A stretch of 64,000 bases of DNA from Pseudomonas sp. MAG733B (GCF_036884845.1 NZ_CP145732.1:4464001-4528000); one strand, 5' to 3'; shown: positions 46,830-55,679, numbered from the stretch's first letter. The notes: a model not told the origin generated them from the sequence alone. A program made the numbers and translations.

Positions 46830-48161
46830 ATGGCTACTCATGATGCACTAGAAGTCGCTGAAACCGCGCCTATGAACCGCTTCCACTTCGGGTTGCTGTT
46901 CTGGTGTTCCTTCATCATGTTGTTCGATGGATATGACTTGGTCATCTACGGTTCAGTGGTGCCTCACCTCATGGAACAGTGGCAGTTGCCAGCGGTGCAG
47001 GCCGGATGGATGGGCAGCGCGGCGCTGTTCGGGATGATGTTTGGTGCCCTGACGCTGGGGCCGCTTGCCGACCGGTTCGGCCGTCGACGGGTGATTCTGG
47101 TGGCCATTGCGCTGGGCAGTCTCACGGCTTTTGCCAACGCCTTTGCCTGGGACGCCTGGAGTTTTGCGGTGCTGCGCTTCATCACCGGGATCGGCCTGGG
47201 TGGCACCATTCCCAACATCGTCGCGCTGATCAATGACATGGCGCCCAAGGCCCGACGCAACATCATGACCACGGTGATGCTTGGCTGCTACTCGCTGGGT
47301 GCACTGCTGTCGGCACTGGTGGCGCTGCTGGTGCTGTCGCGTTTCGGTTGGGAATCGACCTTCATCATCGCCGGGTTGCCGCTGTTGACGCTGCCGTGGA
47401 TGTACCGCTTCCTGCCCGAATCCCTGCCTTACCTGTTGGTACGCGACAAGGTGGCGGCGACGGCGTTGTTGCGTCGGATTAAGCCTGGGCTCGATATCGA
47501 CAAACTGCGCTGGCCGTCCCTGGATACCCCGCGGGTTTCCGCGCCTGTTTCCGGCCTGTTCACTGAGGGCCGCGCCCTCCGCACCTTGATGCTGTGGGTT
47601 GGCTTCGGCATGTGTCTGCTGATGGTTTATGGCCTCAATACCTGGCTGCCGAAGATCATGGTGGCGGGTGGTTATCCTCTGGTGTCGGGCCTGATGTTTC
47701 TGATCACCATGAACCTGGGCTCGATCATCGGCGCATTGGGCGGCGGCTGGCTGGCGGATCGCTGGGGCACCAAGCCGACACTGATGATGTGCCTGACACT
47801 GGCGGTGGTGTCGCTGATCATTCTGGGGATCAAGCCCGGCCCGGTGTTGTTGAACATCATGCTGATGCTGGCCGGCGCCGCGACCATCGGCAGCCTGTCG
47901 GTAATCCACGCGTTTGCCGCGCAGCAATACCCCACCGACATTCGCGCCACGGGCATCAGTTGGTGCTCCGCCGTTGGACGCATGGGCGGCATTGCCGGCC
48001 CGGCTCTGGGTGGTCTGATGCTGAGCCTGAACCTGTCGCTGCAACTGAACTTCATCCTCTGCGCCGTCCCCGGCATGATCGCCCTGCTGGCCGTCGCGGC
48101 CGTCACCCAACGCCGCGCCAGAGAGCCCGCTGTGGCACAGTTGCATGACATGAACGCCTGA
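46830..48161 (+). CDS. AAHS-type aromatic acid:H+ symporter (MFS)
   Basis: 443 residues with 12 hydrophobic segments. MLFDGYDLVIYGSVVP is the DGYD-type signature of the PcaK/MhpT aromatic-acid group. LADRFGRRRVIL, GRMGGIAGPALGG and the central TM10-11 region AAQQYPTDIRATGISW are also typical. It should import a benzoate-type acid. Confidence 0.9.
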   Translation: MATHDALEVAETAPMNRFHFGLLFWCSFIMLFDGYDLVIYGSVVPHLMEQWQLPAVQAGWMGSAALFGMMFGALTLGPLADRFGRRRVILVAIALGSLTAFANAFAWDAWSFAVLRFITGIGLGGTIPNIVALINDMAPKARRNIMTTVMLGCYSLGALLSALVALLVLSRFGWESTFIIAGLPLLTLPWMYRFLPESLPYLLVRDKVAATALLRRIKPGLDIDKLRWPSLDTPRVSAPVSGLFTEGRALRTLMLWVGFGMCLLMVYGLNTWLPKIMVAGGYPLVSGLMFLITMNLGSIIGALGGGWLADRWGTKPTLMMCLTLAVVSLIILGIKPGPVLLNIMLMLAGAATIGSLSVIHAFAAQQYPTDIRATGISWCSAVGRMGGIAGPALGGLMLSLNLSLQLNFILCAVPGMIALLAVAAVTQRRAREPAVAQLHDMNA

Positions 48162-48188
48162 CACACCCCGCCACATCGCTTGATCGCC

Positions 48189-48220
48189 AATGCCCGCCGA
48201 GTGCTCACTCGGCGGGCATT
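48189..48220 (+). terminator. Terminator after AAHS gene
   Basis: AATGCCCGCCGAGTG / CACTCGGCGGGCATT hairpin about 27 bases past the stop, with a short loop and no long T run (GTCATT follows). Confidence 0.7.
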
Positions 48221-48262
48221 GTCATTCCCCCTCCCTTTCACGGCGACCATCTGTGGATGCTG

Positions 48263-48360
48263 TGTAGGAGCTGCCGAGAGAAAGCAGGCTGCGATCTTTT
48301 CGAGGCCACTTGAGTCTCAGCAAAAGATCATAAAGATCGCAGCCTGCGGCAGCTCCTACA
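48263..48360. repeat. Long inverted intergenic repeat (TGTAGGAGCTGCCG type)
   Basis: TGTAGGAGCTGCCG at the left end pairs with CGGCAGCTCCTACA at the right, and the inner AGGCTGCGATCTTT pairs with AAGATCGCAGCCT. This is the family of extragenic palindromes of P. fluorescens-like genomes. A sister copy is at 55396-55478. The rest of 48361-48495 has no gene. Confidence 0.8.
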
Positions 48361-48495
48361 GTGATTTGGGCACATCCCATGGACAGTGTTCATCTGGCAC
48401 ACCTTCCTCGCGGCAAAAAAAAGCGCCGGGCCATGGTTCCAGTGAGACCGGAACCAGACACCCGACGCAAATACCAAAACCGATTACACGATGCC

Positions 48496-49398
48496 CTAGA
48501 ACAGCACAGCCACCCGCACAAACCCGGTGTAGTCGAACTTGTACCCCCCCCTCACCTCAAGGTCGCGGTTGAGCTCGGTATAGAGCTGCACATTCTTCCT
48601 CACCCAATACCCGACACCCGCGCGGGCACGCAAGTAGTCGGTACGGCGGCCGGTCTCGATGCCCTCAACGCTGGACTCTCCACCCCAGGTGCGCGCCACA
48701 CCGACCGAGGTCGTCACCTTATTGTCGAAGGTGTAGCTCAGCCACGGCTGGAAGTTATAGGTAGGGTCCTGCTTGAGTGTGCGGTTGGCGGCGCCGTAGT
48801 GGTCGTTGTCGCCATACCAGGTTACGTCCTGATTAAGCTCCAGCCGCCACGGCCCCCAGCTTTCTGCGTACCCGAGCGAGAGCGCGTGGGCATAGCGATT
48901 GTTGCCCATGTTCAACGAATGGTTGTTTTCGTAGGTACCGGTAGGAAGCGCCATGAACCCGGTGATCGAGAAGTAGCGTTTGAGCTTGGGGTCGTCGATG
49001 ACCCAAGCCGTCACAGCCATGTAGGAGTCGCCCAGACCACTTTCATGGCGAATTTTGGTGCCGTTGAATTTCAGGTCCTGGCTGCCGAACGGTAAGCCGA
49101 ACTGAAGTTGCACCCGGTGCTCGGCCACTTCGAACATGTGGAACAGGCGCACCAGCCCGGTTTTGGTCTTCAGCTCAGTGCCCTTGCTGACGGCCTTGCC
49201 CTGCACCGGTTGAAACTCATCGGCCTTGCCGCCACCCAGGTACAGCATGGCCAGATTACTGCCGGTGGGGATTGGCACATAGGCGCCTGGCGAAGCATCA
49301 ACCGCATTGGCACCACCGCAATACAGACTCAATGCGGAAGTGGAAACTACAAACGTGGCGCGCAGGGAAGCCCTGCGCGCATATTGATAAGCGCTCAT
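48496..49398 (-). CDS. MetA-type outer-membrane transporter for phenolics
   Basis: 300 residues. An N-terminal export signal (RATFVVSTSALSLYCGGANA) is followed by alternating beta-strand patterns ending in aromatic VRVAVLF, as in the phenol MetA-pathway (Phenol_MetA_deg) family. It probably lets an aromatic compound across the outer membrane. AGG lies 7 bases before the ATG. It is the last gene of a minus-strand operon with the UbiC-like and DUF4863 genes. Confidence 0.78.
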   Translation of the reverse strand: MSAYQYARRASLRATFVVSTSALSLYCGGANAVDASPGAYVPIPTGSNLAMLYLGGGKADEFQPVQGKAVSKGTELKTKTGLVRLFHMFEVAEHRVQLQFGLPFGSQDLKFNGTKIRHESGLGDSYMAVTAWVIDDPKLKRYFSITGFMALPTGTYENNHSLNMGNNRYAHALSLGYAESWGPWRLELNQDVTWYGDNDHYGAANRTLKQDPTYNFQPWLSYTFDNKVTTSVGVARTWGGESSVEGIETGRRTDYLRARAGVGYWVRKNVQLYTELNRDLEVRGGYKFDYTGFVRVAVLF

Positions 49399-49464
49399 CT
49401 GGATACCTATTTGTTTTTATTAAAATTGGCTTTCAGCTTTGCTGGTGTGGCTGCTGGTGTTGTT

Positions 49465-50013
49465 TTAACTCAACTCCTCCCATAGGGCTGGCAAGAACAT
49501 TTCATGAACCAGGACGCGTGTTTGTCCACGACTGAACACTGAACGCCTGGCCCATAACGGATAGGCCGCTCGGCTGCTGGCATTACAGGCATCGCGATAA
49601 CGACACACTTCTATTTCGCTGCGCTTATATGGCTTTTCGCCAAACAACAGACTGCCCAGTGGAACATTGCCCAGTTGAAGTAACGTTGAATCACTCTCTT
49701 CAACATCACGATGATTGATCACCGATCTTGCATATACCCACGGCCGACCGAAGCCGGTCAGGTAGACTTCGCGAATCCAGCCCAGGACCCCGGGTTGCAA
49801 CCCCAGGACCCGGCATTCTTCCGGCAGGATCGGCCCCACTGCTTCGCGCAGGGGAATCACTTCGAACTCATCGTCGGACAGCGCCCTGAGCCGCCCCGTC
49901 AGTGAACTGCGGTCAAACAACCAGTCCCGGTGTATCGCGGCCATCGACTCACGCCAATGGCCGAAAGCACTCCACTTCAGTTGCGGTTGCGAAAACCGGT
50001 ATACCACCTCCAT
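49465..50013 (-). CDS. UbiC-like chorismate lyase
   Basis: 182 residues, the UbiC length and pattern: DWLFDRSSLTGRLRAL, VLGWIREVYLTGFGRPWVYARSV, LGNVPLGSLLF, then RSEIEVCRYRDA and LVHEMFLPALW. Arg in WIRE and Glu in HEMFLP match the active-site Arg and Glu of E. coli UbiC, so it could make 4-hydroxybenzoate and pyruvate from chorismate. It is not beside ubiA here but between a DUF4863 gene (stop and start abut as TGAATG) and a phenolic porin, so a role outside ubiquinone synthesis is likely. Confidence 0.8.
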   Translation of the reverse strand: MEVVYRFSQPQLKWSAFGHWRESMAAIHRDWLFDRSSLTGRLRALSDDEFEVIPLREAVGPILPEECRVLGLQPGVLGWIREVYLTGFGRPWVYARSVINHRDVEESDSTLLQLGNVPLGSLLFGEKPYKRSEIEVCRYRDACNASSRAAYPLWARRSVFSRGQTRVLVHEMFLPALWEELS

Positions 50014-50547
50014 TCAACTGGCCTGTGCCGGGAAGTCATAGGAAATGCGCCCGGCAGGCAGGAAGAAGAACGCAATCAACGCGCCGCCTTTCACCTCTGG
50101 AAAGTGATGGCTGCCGGGCGACGGCGCCGTCCAACCCGCACCCTGCCAGCCCCGTGGCCCGGCCAGTACTGCGCCTTCATCCAGCGGGATCACCATGTTC
50201 AATTCACCGTAGGGGTGCTGGTGATAGTCGCCGCGGAAGGTGCGTTGATCGTTATCCAGCTCGTAACCCTTGCTGTCCATGTAGACGGTGGTGATGCTGA
50301 AGTAGAAGGTTTCCGCACAGGGCTCGCACAAGCGACTGCGACGATAATTCGGGCCGCTGATTTCACTGTTGGCCGCCCAGCCTTGTGCCACGCCTTCAAT
50401 CACCAGGTCGGCAATTCGCTGGTAAGTTTCACTGTCCGGCCCATAAGTATCGTTAAGCCACTGTTCAAGATTATTACTCGCGGTTTTATCTTTGACCTTA
50501 GCCAGAAACTCAATGCAGAGATTGATCAACTCATCACGTTTATTCAT
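50014..50547 (-). CDS. DUF4863 protein (4-hydroxylaminobenzoate lyase-like)
   Basis: 177 residues. The family contains PnbB, which turns 4-hydroxylaminobenzoate into protocatechuate and ammonia in P. putida 4-nitrobenzoate degradation; I base this on remembered family membership. Visible are a helical N-terminus (LINLCIEFLAKVKDKTASNNLEQW) and a cupin-like barrel (YHQHPYGELNMVIPLDEGAVL...GSHHFPEVKGGALIAFFFLPAGRISY). It is the first gene of the three-gene operon, facing the LysR gene at 50733. Confidence 0.7.
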   Translation of the reverse strand: MNKRDELINLCIEFLAKVKDKTASNNLEQWLNDTYGPDSETYQRIADLVIEGVAQGWAANSEISGPNYRRSRLCEPCAETFYFSITTVYMDSKGYELDNDQRTFRGDYHQHPYGELNMVIPLDEGAVLAGPRGWQGAGWTAPSPGSHHFPEVKGGALIAFFFLPAGRISYDFPAQAS

Positions 50548-50628
50548 TTATCAGACGCTCACTGTTTTAAGGTTTTTTACACTCTCCCATACTTGCATTC
50601 GGGCAAAAAGCGAACTTTCTGCAGTGTC

Positions 50629-50662
50629 TCAATGCATGACATTCAACACTGGTGAGCATTGA
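50629..50662. promoter_or_regulatory. LysR operator candidate
   Basis: TCAATGC / GCATTGA perfect 7-bp arms with a 20-base spacer in the gap between the divergent DUF4863 operon and LysR gene. Confidence 0.5.
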
Positions 50663-50732
50663 TACTCGCTTGCAAATGCTTGATTTATGGACTCAAATTA
50701 TTAACCAAATCGCGCCCTCCGGAATGCCCGCC

Positions 50733-51722
50733 ATGATTACATTCGATAAACTGGATCTGAATCTGATTAGGGTCTTCGACGCCGTCATGGAAGAGCGCAG
50801 CGTACTGCGTGCCAGCCAGCGCCTGCACCTGAGTCAGTCCGCTGTCAGTCATGCGCTGTCCCGTTTACGCGAGGGCCTTGCCCAGGAGATTTTCGTCCGC
50901 ACCGGCAAAGGCATGACCCCTACCAGCTATGCGATAGAAATCAGCGGCCCGTTGCGCGCGGCGCTGCACAGCATGAGCCAGACCCTGGCACAGGCCGCCT
51001 CTACCTTCTTGCCGCAGACCGTGTGCCGATCCTTTGTGATCGCCGCCAACGACTACGTGTCGGCCACGCTGCTGCCGCAACTCAACCGCCAGTTATCGAC
51101 CGCGGCCCCGGGCATCGACCTGTCGATCACCCCGGCGACCCGCCTGGACCTAGCCGAGCAGATCGACCTCGGCCGGATCGATGTGGCCATCGGCACCTTT
51201 CGCAGCGCCCCGGAGCGGTTTCGCAGCAAACCCGTACTGTCACAGGACGAAGTGTTCATCTGCAGCGGCGGGCATCCGATCGGCGACAACGCGCTGCATC
51301 TCGAAGATCTGGTGAAGTATCCGCTGGCCGTGGTGTCCCTGGGCGGCGAAGGCGAAGGAATGCTCAGTGGCTACATACTTGAACGAGGCCTGGCGCGGCA
51401 GGCGCAGATGTACGATCGCAATGCCCTGGAGAATGCATTGACGGAGGCGGGATTGTCGGTGAGAAGCCAGATCGTGCTGCCACATTTCCTGGCGTTGCCG
51501 ATGCTGCTCGAAGGCAGTGAATTGCTGGCGATCGTACCGCGTCCGCTGGCGCGGACATTCGCCAGGACCCTGGGCTTCTTGATCAAGCCATCGCCCTACC
51601 CCGTCGCCCGCCAGCAGTTGGACATGATCTGGCACAGCAGCAATGACAATGATCCGGCGCAACGCTGGCTGCATGGCCAGATCAGTGCGGCGGCAGAAGA
51701 AATCTCTCGTTTGCAGGACTGA
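50733..51722 (+). CDS. LysR-family regulator
   Basis: 329 residues from the ATG at 50733 (another ATG is 9 bases earlier). LDLNLIRVFDAVMEERSVLRASQRLHLSQSAVSHALSRLREGLAQEIF is the NodD-type HTH. It is divergent from the DUF4863/UbiC-like/porin operon and is probably its activator; a related regulator is at 45750-46661, so the 46-51 kb stretch has two LysR inputs. Confidence 0.88.
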   Translation: MITFDKLDLNLIRVFDAVMEERSVLRASQRLHLSQSAVSHALSRLREGLAQEIFVRTGKGMTPTSYAIEISGPLRAALHSMSQTLAQAASTFLPQTVCRSFVIAANDYVSATLLPQLNRQLSTAAPGIDLSITPATRLDLAEQIDLGRIDVAIGTFRSAPERFRSKPVLSQDEVFICSGGHPIGDNALHLEDLVKYPLAVVSLGGEGEGMLSGYILERGLARQAQMYDRNALENALTEAGLSVRSQIVLPHFLALPMLLEGSELLAIVPRPLARTFARTLGFLIKPSPYPVARQQLDMIWHSSNDNDPAQRWLHGQISAAAEEISRLQD

Positions 51723-51761
51723 GCAAGTCCGTTCGTGGCAACGTCCTTGCTCAGTGCCAAG

Positions 51762-52343
51762 TCAGGCTGCGCGCAGCGCGCCGGAGAACCTCACCAACGC
51801 CGCACCGATGGCCTTCACTTCGCTCTCCACCTGCGGATTGCTCAACTGGTCGTTCTCGCCGAAGGCCTGGTGTGCGACGCCCAGGGTGAAGGTTTGCGGG
51901 ATCAGCATCGCGCCAAGCTTTTCCAGCACGCCACGCATGGCCAGCATCGAACGAATGCCGCCCATGGGGCCAGGCGATGCCGAGATCACTGCTGATGCCT
52001 TGTTGGCGAACAGCGCCAGGCCGGAGACTTTTTCAGTCGTCGGACGGCTCATCCAGTCGATGGCGTTTTTCAACAAGGCCGTGTAGCCACCGTTGTAGTC
52101 CGGCGAGGCCACCAGCAACGCATCGTGCTCGCTAAACAGTTTCTGCAGGCTCAGGGCATGGGCAGGAACGCCCTGCTCCTTCTCGAGCTCGCTGTCGAAA
52201 AACGGCAGCGGATAATCGCTCAACGAAACCACGGTCACTTCAGCGCCTGCGGCCAATGCGCCCTGCACGGCGACGTTCAGAAGTTTTTGATTCAACGAAC
52301 CCTTGCGGGCACTGCCCGATAGGGCCAGAACTCGTACTGCCAT
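51762..52343 (-). CDS. NADPH-dependent FMN reductase
   Basis: 193 residues. The flavodoxin-like loop is LALSGSARKGSLNQKLL, followed by FFDSELEKEQG and SPDYNGGYTALLKNAIDWMSRP, the signature of the NADPH-FMN reductase family. GAGG lies 10 bases before the ATG at 52343. It can supply reduced flavin or reduce quinones and nitro groups. It lies just downstream of the nitroreductase, on the same strand (73 bases apart). Confidence 0.88.
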   Translation of the reverse strand: MAVRVLALSGSARKGSLNQKLLNVAVQGALAAGAEVTVVSLSDYPLPFFDSELEKEQGVPAHALSLQKLFSEHDALLVASPDYNGGYTALLKNAIDWMSRPTTEKVSGLALFANKASAVISASPGPMGGIRSMLAMRGVLEKLGAMLIPQTFTLGVAHQAFGENDQLSNPQVESEVKAIGAALVRFSGALRAA

Positions 52344-52416
52344 TTTGATGTACACCTCGTGCTGCCGTGTGGGGGACGCCGGGAAGTCGATACAGCGTGG
52401 CGTCCCGAAAAATGGA

Positions 52417-53100
52417 CTACTGATCGAAGCCCAGGAAGTGAGTGAAGGCGTGGGACGACTCTCGCGGCATGCGCAGGGCGTTCACCGGCGCGCTTTCATC
52501 GGCGTAGCCCAAGGACATGCCGCAGACGATTTCCTGGCCGCAGTCCAGGCGCAGAAAGTCTTTGATCAACGCCTGGAATCGTGCGAACGACACCTGCGGG
52601 CAGGTCGATAGGCCACGGGACCGCGCCGTCAGCATCAGGGTTTGCAGGAACAGGCCGTAGTCGAGCCAGCTGTATTTCTTCAGGTTCGCATCGATGGTGA
52701 AGATCAGCCCCACCGGCGCGCCGAAGAACTCGAAATTCAGGCCGCTGACACGAGCGCGACCGTCGCTGTCGCACTTGTCGATTTGATGCAGGCCGTAGAA
52801 CAGGGCGCCGAAATTTTCCTGGCGATCGCGGTACTTCTGCGCCAGGTCATCCGGCAGATGCAACAGCGGGTCGGCGAACGGGTCGGCGTGGGCCGTGGCC
52901 AGCAAGGCGCTGAACGCGCGCTTGGGCGCGCCGGTCACCACATGGACCGACCACGGCTGGGTGTTGGAATTACTGGGGGCTAAACGAGCGACATCGATGA
53001 CTTCATTGATCAACTTCCTCGAAACGGGCGTCGGTAAAAAAGCCCGCACAGCCCTGCGCGAGGCAACCACAGCATCAAAATCATCAACGAACGAACTCAT
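52417..53100 (-). CDS. Nitroreductase-family protein
   Basis: 227 residues. ASRRAVRAFLPTPVSRKLINEVIDVARLAPSNSNTQPWSVHVVTG is the FMN-binding start and NFEFFGAPVGLIFTID and SFARFQALIKDFLRLDCGQEIVCGMSLGY the later motifs of the NAD(P)H nitroreductase family that includes PnbA. GGAG lies 6 bases before the ATG. The pair with the flavin reductase and HxlR regulator suggests reduction of a nitroaromatic or quinone; the actual substrate is not shown. Confidence 0.88.
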   Translation of the reverse strand: MSSFVDDFDAVVASRRAVRAFLPTPVSRKLINEVIDVARLAPSNSNTQPWSVHVVTGAPKRAFSALLATAHADPFADPLLHLPDDLAQKYRDRQENFGALFYGLHQIDKCDSDGRARVSGLNFEFFGAPVGLIFTIDANLKKYSWLDYGLFLQTLMLTARSRGLSTCPQVSFARFQALIKDFLRLDCGQEIVCGMSLGYADESAPVNALRMPRESSHAFTHFLGFDQ

Positions 53101-53229
53101 ACCAAACTCCACAGCTGCAACGGTCTTGTAATTAGTCCGAAGAGTTTTACATGGCGTTTGGCCAAAGAGCAGTGAAGTGTTTGCAGCTTGGAAATGCAGG
53201 ATGTGCAACTGTGCCGAACGCGGTGCCGC

Positions 53230-53676
53230 CTACCTCGAATAGGCCACCAACGTGTCGGCCAGTTCCAGTGTCTTGCCATCGTCCGAGGGCAACCGCAGCG
53301 TGGCGACCGGACGTCCGCGTGCCCTGTCGACCAGGGTCGCGACGGGTCCCTCGCCCTCGGCGAACAGATTGCGTTCGCCCCACTGGCGCAGGGCGACCAT
53401 GACATGGAACAGGTCTTTGCCCAGATCGGTGAGCACGTATTCCTGATAGTTGCTGCCGTCGGATGCTGGCTGCACTTCGAGAATGTCCCGGGTGACCAAG
53501 CCCTTGAGCCTGACCGAGAGAATGTTCTTGGGGATCGCCAGGCTCTTCTGGAATTCGTTGAAGCGGGTGATGCCGTCGAACGCGTCACGCATGATCAACA
53601 GCGTCCACCAATCGCCGATGGTGTCCAGGGCCCTGGCAATCGCGCAGGGTGAGTCTTCGAGACTTTTTCGTTTCAC
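53230..53676 (-). CDS. HxlR-family regulator
   Basis: 148 residues from a GTG at 53676 (AGG 7 bases before it). CAIARALDTIGDWWTLLIMRDAFDGITRFNEFQKSLAIPKNILSVRLKGLV is a complete HxlR domain. An in-frame ATG at 53847 would add 57 residues of no family character. It lies upstream of and on the same strand as the nitroreductase, which it probably represses in the absence of its inducer. Confidence 0.8.
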   Translation of the reverse strand: MKRKSLEDSPCAIARALDTIGDWWTLLIMRDAFDGITRFNEFQKSLAIPKNILSVRLKGLVTRDILEVQPASDGSNYQEYVLTDLGKDLFHVMVALRQWGERNLFAEGEGPVATLVDRARGRPVATLRLPSDDGKTLELADTLVAYSR

Positions 53677-53949
53677 GGGTCTGCCTGTCAGTTTGGCAAC
53701 GCTCGAAATGGCGTCGCTGGGAGATGAAAAATGGGTCTCATGATAAAACTGACCAGTGGCCCATGCAATCAATCCCCGCTCTACGGCGGGCGACTCCTTC
53801 ACTTCGGTACTCGCAGCTGAAATATCCCTGCGGCTATCTGGTTGCATTATTGAACCAGTAAATCTAGGATCAATCCGGTCTCATTACGAGACCAGATACG
53901 TGCACCTGTGGTCGCACGTCACCCTACCGCTCTACAGGAATCCATAAAG

Positions 53950-54783
53950 ATGCCCAGCACTCACAACCGCCTGACGATCTCCAAAGTTTCCCCTGGCTAT
54001 TGGCGCGTGATCATCGGCAACCCGCCGATCAACCTCTATGACCCTGAGATGTTTGCCGAACTGCGGGTACTGATGGACCGCATCGAGCAAGACGACGACC
54101 TGAAGGTCGTGGTGTTCGAGAGTTCGAACCCTGACTACTTCGTTGCCCACTACGACCTGGTGCGTGGCGAGGTGATTCCGGACATGCCGGGGTCGGCGAA
54201 ATTTGCGGAATGGCCAGCCTTCGTCACCCGCCTGGCCCAGTCCCGGGTCGTCAGTATCGCCAAGCTTCGCGGCCGTGCCCGTGGTCATGGCAGTGAATTG
54301 GCCCTGGCCTGCGACATGCGCTTTGCCAGCCGTGAAAAAGCCGTGCTGGCCCAGGTCGAAGTCAGCGTGGGCGTGGTGCCTGGAGGCGGCGCGACGGAGT
54401 GGCTGTCGGCCCTGGCCGGTCGTTCCCGAGCCCTGGAAATCATCACCGGCTCGAACGACTTCGATGCCGACACCGCCGAGAAATACGGCTGGGTCAACCG
54501 CTCGATGCCCGACGCCGAGCTCGATGCATTCGTCGACAACCTGGCCCAGCGCATCGCCAGCTTCAGCAAAGACGCGCTGGAACTGGCCAAGAAAACCGTG
54601 AACGCCCGCGCTGGCGTGCCCACCGAGGCTGATCGCTGGGGCTCCAACCAGGCGTTCATCGGCACCACCTCTTGGCCCGACACCCAACGCCTGATCGCCA
54701 AGGCGCTGGACCAGGGTCTGCAGCAGGAAGGTGATTACGAGTATCGCCTTGGGCACCACGTGGCGAAGCTTAATCAGCAGTAA
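53950..54783 (+). CDS. Enoyl-CoA hydratase/isomerase-family protein (crotonase)
   Basis: 277 residues. Crotonase fold: FESSNPDYFVAHYDLV (the CoA-binding region), VSIAKLRGRARGHGSELALACDMRFAS, then EVSVGVVPGGGATEWLSALAGRSRALEIITGSNDFDADTAEKYGWVNR. AGGA lies 10 bases before the ATG. The lack of a run of small residues at the oxyanion (RGRARGHGSELAL) makes the exact activity unsure. It is followed 91 bases on by a dihydroxyacetophenone-dioxygenase-like cupin, perhaps as an operon. Confidence 0.8.
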   Translation: MPSTHNRLTISKVSPGYWRVIIGNPPINLYDPEMFAELRVLMDRIEQDDDLKVVVFESSNPDYFVAHYDLVRGEVIPDMPGSAKFAEWPAFVTRLAQSRVVSIAKLRGRARGHGSELALACDMRFASREKAVLAQVEVSVGVVPGGGATEWLSALAGRSRALEIITGSNDFDADTAEKYGWVNRSMPDAELDAFVDNLAQRIASFSKDALELAKKTVNARAGVPTEADRWGSNQAFIGTTSWPDTQRLIAKALDQGLQQEGDYEYRLGHHVAKLNQQ

Positions 54784-54874
54784 CCCCCGGATCTGCCTGA
54801 CGTATAGGTGAGCATCGCGGTTTGCAGGGCGGTGCTCCCGATTCCAAACAAGTCCAACAACTAAGGAAATCATC

Positions 54875-55414
54875 ATGCATGCCATCGTTACCGACACTGC
54901 CGACAAACACCCTTCCACGCATCACCGTGGCAAGGATGACCGGCCCTATGTCACGCTGATTGAGGGTCTTGAATTCAAACTGCTCCAGGTAAACGCCGAC
55001 ACCGGTTTGTGGGTGGTACAAACCCGCTTCGCCCCAGGCCTGACCATTCCCCGGCATAAACACACGGGCGATGTCTACGCGGTCACCTTTTCCGGCAGTT
55101 GGAAGTATCTGGAGTACCCGGAGGTCAACACCGCTGGTTCATATCTCTACGAACCTGCCGGCTCTATGCACACCTTGCATGTGCCGGCGAGCAACAGCGA
55201 ACCGACCGAAGTCTGGTTCGCCATTAATGGCGCCAACCTGAATATGGATGAACACGACAACGTCGAAAGCATCTGGGATACGCCGTTCATCACCGCGCTC
55301 TACCTTGAAGAATGTCGCAAGGCGGGGGTTGCCGGTTCCGGATGTGATCGGGCTGTCGGCATAGGCAGTCTCCACGAATACTCCTATCGGAACGGTGTAG
55401 GAGCTGTCGAGTGA
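54875..55414 (+). CDS. 2,4'-dihydroxyacetophenone dioxygenase-like cupin
   Basis: 179 residues, same family as 1572-2108. Cupin motif 1 is TIPRHKHTGDVYAVTFSGSWKYLEYPE, motif 2 is YLYEPAGSMHTLHVP, and the C-terminal half is LNMDEHDNVESIWDTPFITALYLEECRKAG. The last six codons and stop are supplied by an intergenic repeat (55396-55478). It follows a crotonase and may act in the same pathway. Substrate unproven. Confidence 0.72.
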   Translation: MHAIVTDTADKHPSTHHRGKDDRPYVTLIEGLEFKLLQVNADTGLWVVQTRFAPGLTIPRHKHTGDVYAVTFSGSWKYLEYPEVNTAGSYLYEPAGSMHTLHVPASNSEPTEVWFAINGANLNMDEHDNVESIWDTPFITALYLEECRKAGVAGSGCDRAVGIGSLHEYSYRNGVGAVE

Positions 55415-55478
55415 AACGAGGCTGCGATCTTTTGATGTTTAAAAGCCAGATCAAAAGATCGCAACCTTCGGCAGCTCC
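55396..55478. repeat. Inverted intergenic repeat overlapping the cupin 3' end
   Basis: TGTAGGAGCTGTCGAG, then AGGCTGCGATCTTTTGAT, and the mate ATCAAAAGATCGCAACCTTCGGCAGCTCC form a long hairpin like the one at 48263-48360. It begins within the last codons of the cupin gene (54875-55414). Confidence 0.75.
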
Positions 55479-55598
55479 AGAGGAACTGCGTACAACGTTC
55501 ACTGTTCTCGATATTGACTATGCGCAAGGGTGTTTTCTCATCCCGACGCTCCGGCTCCACAGCGGACCCATCTTCTCACCACGCTCTGGAGCCTCATC

Positions 55599-55679
55599 AT
55601 GAAAAGCATCATCGGTATCGGTTTCGCCCTTTCGGTCCTTGACGCCACGTCGGCCATCGCCGCACCCCACGCCACCTAA
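55599..55679 (+). CDS. Short secreted-peptide ORF or remnant
   Basis: 26 codons with GGAG seven bases before the ATG, coding for what looks like only a signal peptide (MKSIIGIGFALSVLDATSA with an AIAAP cleavage site) plus a few residues. The stop lies inside the end of the convergent MFS gene. It is probably the 5' stub of a small exported-protein gene cut by the junction with the MFS gene. Confidence 0.45.
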   Translation: MKSIIGIGFALSVLDATSAIAAPHAT

